This document shows positions 62,184 to 64,000 of a stretch of 64,000 bases of DNA, piece after piece. This DNA is from a candidate division KSB3 bacterium (GTDB taxonomy: Bacteria > Moduliflexota > Moduliflexia > Moduliflexales > Moduliflexaceae). The notes under the pieces are model-generated. The model searched no databases and was not told the origin of the DNA. It saw only the letters and a list, made by a program, of their open reading frames with translations. A program made the translations under genes and the position numbers. The DNA lies in NCBI GenBank assembly GCA_002748425.1, contig PDSJ01000023.1:1-64000 (forward strand). The letters are read 5' to 3'. The stretch's first letter is position 1. Every line of letters begins with the position of its first letter.

Positions 62184-63515
62184 ATGAAAAATGTCATGTT
62201 ACGGGACCATGCGAAAGAGATTTTCCAGGCGGGTTTGCGAGCCGTCGATCCGGTCGATGCGATCAAAAAGTTCGTCAGACTGGAAGGGGAGACGTTGCAT
62301 GTGGCATCGTCGAGTTACGTTCTTAGTGATTTTGAACACCTGTATGTCGTTGGTGGAGGAAAAGCCGGCGCGGCAATGGCTGGAGCGCTCGAAGATATTT
62401 TGGGAGAACGGATTACGGCCGGTTGGGTCAATGTGAAATATGAGCATCTGGCTCCGACGAAGATTGTGACCGTTCATGAGGCTGGGCATCCTGTGCCTGA
62501 TGAAGCCGGTGTCGCCGGTACCCGTAAGCTGATCGAGATGATTGAACCCTGCACTGAAAAGGATCTGGTGATCTGCGTGATTTCCGGCGGAGGATCGGCC
62601 CTGCTGCCGGCTCCTGTTGCAGGAATCAGTCTGAAAGAAAAACAGGCCGTCACCACAAGTCTCTTACGCTGCGGAGCGACGATCCACGAAATGAATACGA
62701 TCCGGAAGCATATCTCCGCCCTGAAAGGAGGACAACTTGCCCGCATTGTTTCACCGGCAAGCTTGATTTCTCTGATGATCTCGGATGTGGTCGGCGATCC
62801 GTTGGACACGATCGCCTCCGGCCCAAGCGTTCCTGACGAACACAGCTTTACGGAGTGCCTGGCGATTCTGGATACATATGGCATTCGCAGCGAAATACCA
62901 GCTTCTGTGCTCGATCGCTTGATGAAAGGTGAAGCCGGTGAAATCGCTGATACACCGAAACCCGGGGATCCGCTGTTTGAGAAAACCCAGAATGTCATTG
63001 TGGCCGGCAATGCGCTGGCCGCGCAGGCGGCTGCTGTCAAAGCCGAAGAGCTTGGGTATCGGACGCTCATTTTAGCGACCGGCATTGAAGGAGAGACCAG
63101 AGAGGTGGCTAAAGTTCATGCAGCTATTCTCAGAGAAATCTGTCGATCCGGCAATCCTCTTGCGCCGCCGGCCTGTCTGATCAGCGGCGGCGAAACCACC
63201 GTCACGATCCAAGGTGACGGGCTTGGCGGACGAAATCAGGAATTTGTGCTGGCTGCCGTGCCTGAGATTGCCGGTCTGTCGAATGTGGCTGTACTCAGCG
63301 CTGGCACTGACGGCACTGACGGTCCGACAGATGCTGCAGGCGCTTTGGCCGACGGGCGGACATTGGCTCGGGCGGATGCCCTTCAGCTCGATCCAACAAT
63401 CTTTTTACAGAAAAATGATTCCTATCATTTTTTTGATAAGCTGGAAGATTTATTCAAAACCGGACCGACGAATACGAATGTGATGGATCTGCGAATCTTG
63501 CTTGCAGGAGACTAA
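62184..63515 (+). CDS. Glycerate 2-kinase (MOFRL family)
   Basis: 443 residues. N-terminal DUF4147 part with VVGGGKAGAAMAGALED, ICVISGGGSALLPAP and SDVVGDPLDTIASGPSVPD; C-terminal MOFRL domain with SGGETTVTIQGDGLGGRNQEF and AGTDGTDGPTDAAGA. Phosphorylates D-glycerate to 2-phosphoglycerate, feeding glycolysis. ATG 62184 has AAGGAG 13 bases upstream. Four bases separate it from the next gene, so the two form an operon. Confidence 0.92.
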   Translation: MKNVMLRDHAKEIFQAGLRAVDPVDAIKKFVRLEGETLHVASSSYVLSDFEHLYVVGGGKAGAAMAGALEDILGERITAGWVNVKYEHLAPTKIVTVHEAGHPVPDEAGVAGTRKLIEMIEPCTEKDLVICVISGGGSALLPAPVAGISLKEKQAVTTSLLRCGATIHEMNTIRKHISALKGGQLARIVSPASLISLMISDVVGDPLDTIASGPSVPDEHSFTECLAILDTYGIRSEIPASVLDRLMKGEAGEIADTPKPGDPLFEKTQNVIVAGNALAAQAAAVKAEELGYRTLILATGIEGETREVAKVHAAILREICRSGNPLAPPACLISGGETTVTIQGDGLGGRNQEFVLAAVPEIAGLSNVAVLSAGTDGTDGPTDAAGALADGRTLARADALQLDPTIFLQKNDSYHFFDKLEDLFKTGPTNTNVMDLRILLAGD

Positions 63516-63519
63516 AGGT

Positions 63520-64000
63520 ATGCCACGACCGTTGAAAATAGCGTTTATTGCCTCGGAAGTTGATCCCATTGTCAGCACTGGAGAACTTGGCCGGGCTGTC
63601 GGAGGCCTGGCCCGGGCCTTGAAGGGACTGGGCGTGGATGCACGCGTCGTCATACCACGTTACCCCGATACAAATGGCAGCAGTTACGGACAGGTTCGCC
63701 TGGTGCCGGAGATGACGATCCGAAGCGTTAACCGTTTCGGGGAGACTGCGATCTACCGGCATGAACTCTCAGGAGAAGTGCCGGTGTACTTGATCGATAA
63801 ACCAAAGTATTTTGACCGCGACTATCTTTACGGGCCTCCTGAGTCCTCATACCAGGATAATGCCGAACGTTTCAGCTTCTTTGATCTGGCTGCGCTCGAA
63901 ATGTTCACGCAGATCGGTTTTTTTCCGGATATCGTGCACTGTCACGACTGGCATACTGGTCTCATTCCGGCCTACCTGAAAACGCTTTTCCAGGGCAACC
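63520..64000 (+). CDS. Glycogen/starch synthase-like GT5 glycosyltransferase, 5' part
   Basis: About 160 residues are seen before the window ends. IAFIASEVDPIVSTGELGRAV, VVIPRYPD and IVHCHDWHTGLIPAYL match the N-terminal half of GlgA. In GlgA the ADP-glucose lysine lies in KxGGL; here that segment is STGELG, with no Lys. The enzyme extends alpha-1,4-glucan chains from ADP- or UDP-glucose; with this change the donor may differ. Follows glycerate kinase by four bases. Confidence 0.83.
   Translation, partial: MPRPLKIAFIASEVDPIVSTGELGRAVGGLARALKGLGVDARVVIPRYPDTNGSSYGQVRLVPEMTIRSVNRFGETAIYRHELSGEVPVYLIDKPKYFDRDYLYGPPESSYQDNAERFSFFDLAALEMFTQIGFFPDIVHCHDWHTGLIPAYLKTLFQGN

Overview
The window looks like a chromosome segment of an uncultured Gram-negative bacterium with roughly 50 percent GC (estimated by eye). 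The evidence for two membranes is LPS export genes (lptF, lptG), an LpxH-like lipid A phosphatase, two heptosyltransferase-type glycosyltransferases and a Wzm/Wzt polysaccharide exporter. It also carries a full minCDE set, Tat, and several signalling proteins of types common in deltaproteobacteria and neighbouring or candidate phyla: a Ser/Thr kinase with a PP2C phosphatase, PEGA repeats, DUF4388 response regulators and MJ0042 zinc ribbons. I cannot name the phylum from sequence alone. No rRNA, CRISPR array, prophage or intact insertion sequence was seen.

Layout. 1-6.9 kb: the 5' end of an AT-rich DmeF-type metal exporter, a cyclase-family hydrolase, tatA, a small TPR protein, ilvA, a sugar isomerase/epimerase and two tandem geranylgeranyl-reductase-like flavoproteins. 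6.9-13.7 kb: a PEGA-TPR-PP2C-kinase operon, a divergent zinc-ribbon TPR protein, a HAD phosphatase and a fused receiver/histidine kinase. 13.8-19 kb: an information-processing block on the minus strand (serS, tRNA-Ser(UGA), tRNA-Ser(GCU), tRNA-Arg(ACG), tadA, tRNA-Ser(CGA), tRNA-Ser(GGA), SRP RNA, dnaX, ybaB, recR). 19.4-26.9 kb: an AT-rich FkbM methyltransferase, a UxaE-like epimerase behind a LacI-type operator, a GT9 transferase, lptFG and prfA. 27-33.6 kb: a heparinase II/III protein, a lytic transglycosylase, wzt/wzm and a variant uracil-DNA glycosylase. 34-39 kb: DegV, a DUF4388-type signalling pair, an SH3 lipoprotein and a CPBP protease. 39.6-47.5 kb: hisH, hisF, a hisA-hisI-hisE fusion, a second GT9, an NtrC-type regulator and a large unknown membrane coiled-coil protein. 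47.5-53 kb: a DUF1848 pseudogene, lpxH, cutA, plsX with an unusual tail, rpmF, yceD, a remnant of an aldo/keto reductase and an ABC ATPase. 53.3-64 kb: tsaE, minEDC, two M16 peptidases, an AT-rich Fe-S oxidoreductase island, queG, glycerate 2-kinase and the start of a glycogen-synthase-like gene.

The most striking observations are these. (1) tadA sits between two tRNA genes. Upstream is tRNA-Arg(ACG), the classical substrate of TadA. At its 3' end its last seven codons and stop lie inside tRNA-Ser(CGA), so tRNA processing should cut the tadA message on both sides. (2) All four serine tRNA isoacceptors lie directly behind serS. (3) PlsX carries an acidic tail of about 230 residues with three evenly spaced WW-x-R motifs. 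(4) A single polypeptide joins HisA, HisI and a HisE domain whose catalytic acidic residues look altered. (5) Decayed genes and AT-rich single-gene insertions mark several acquisition or loss events.
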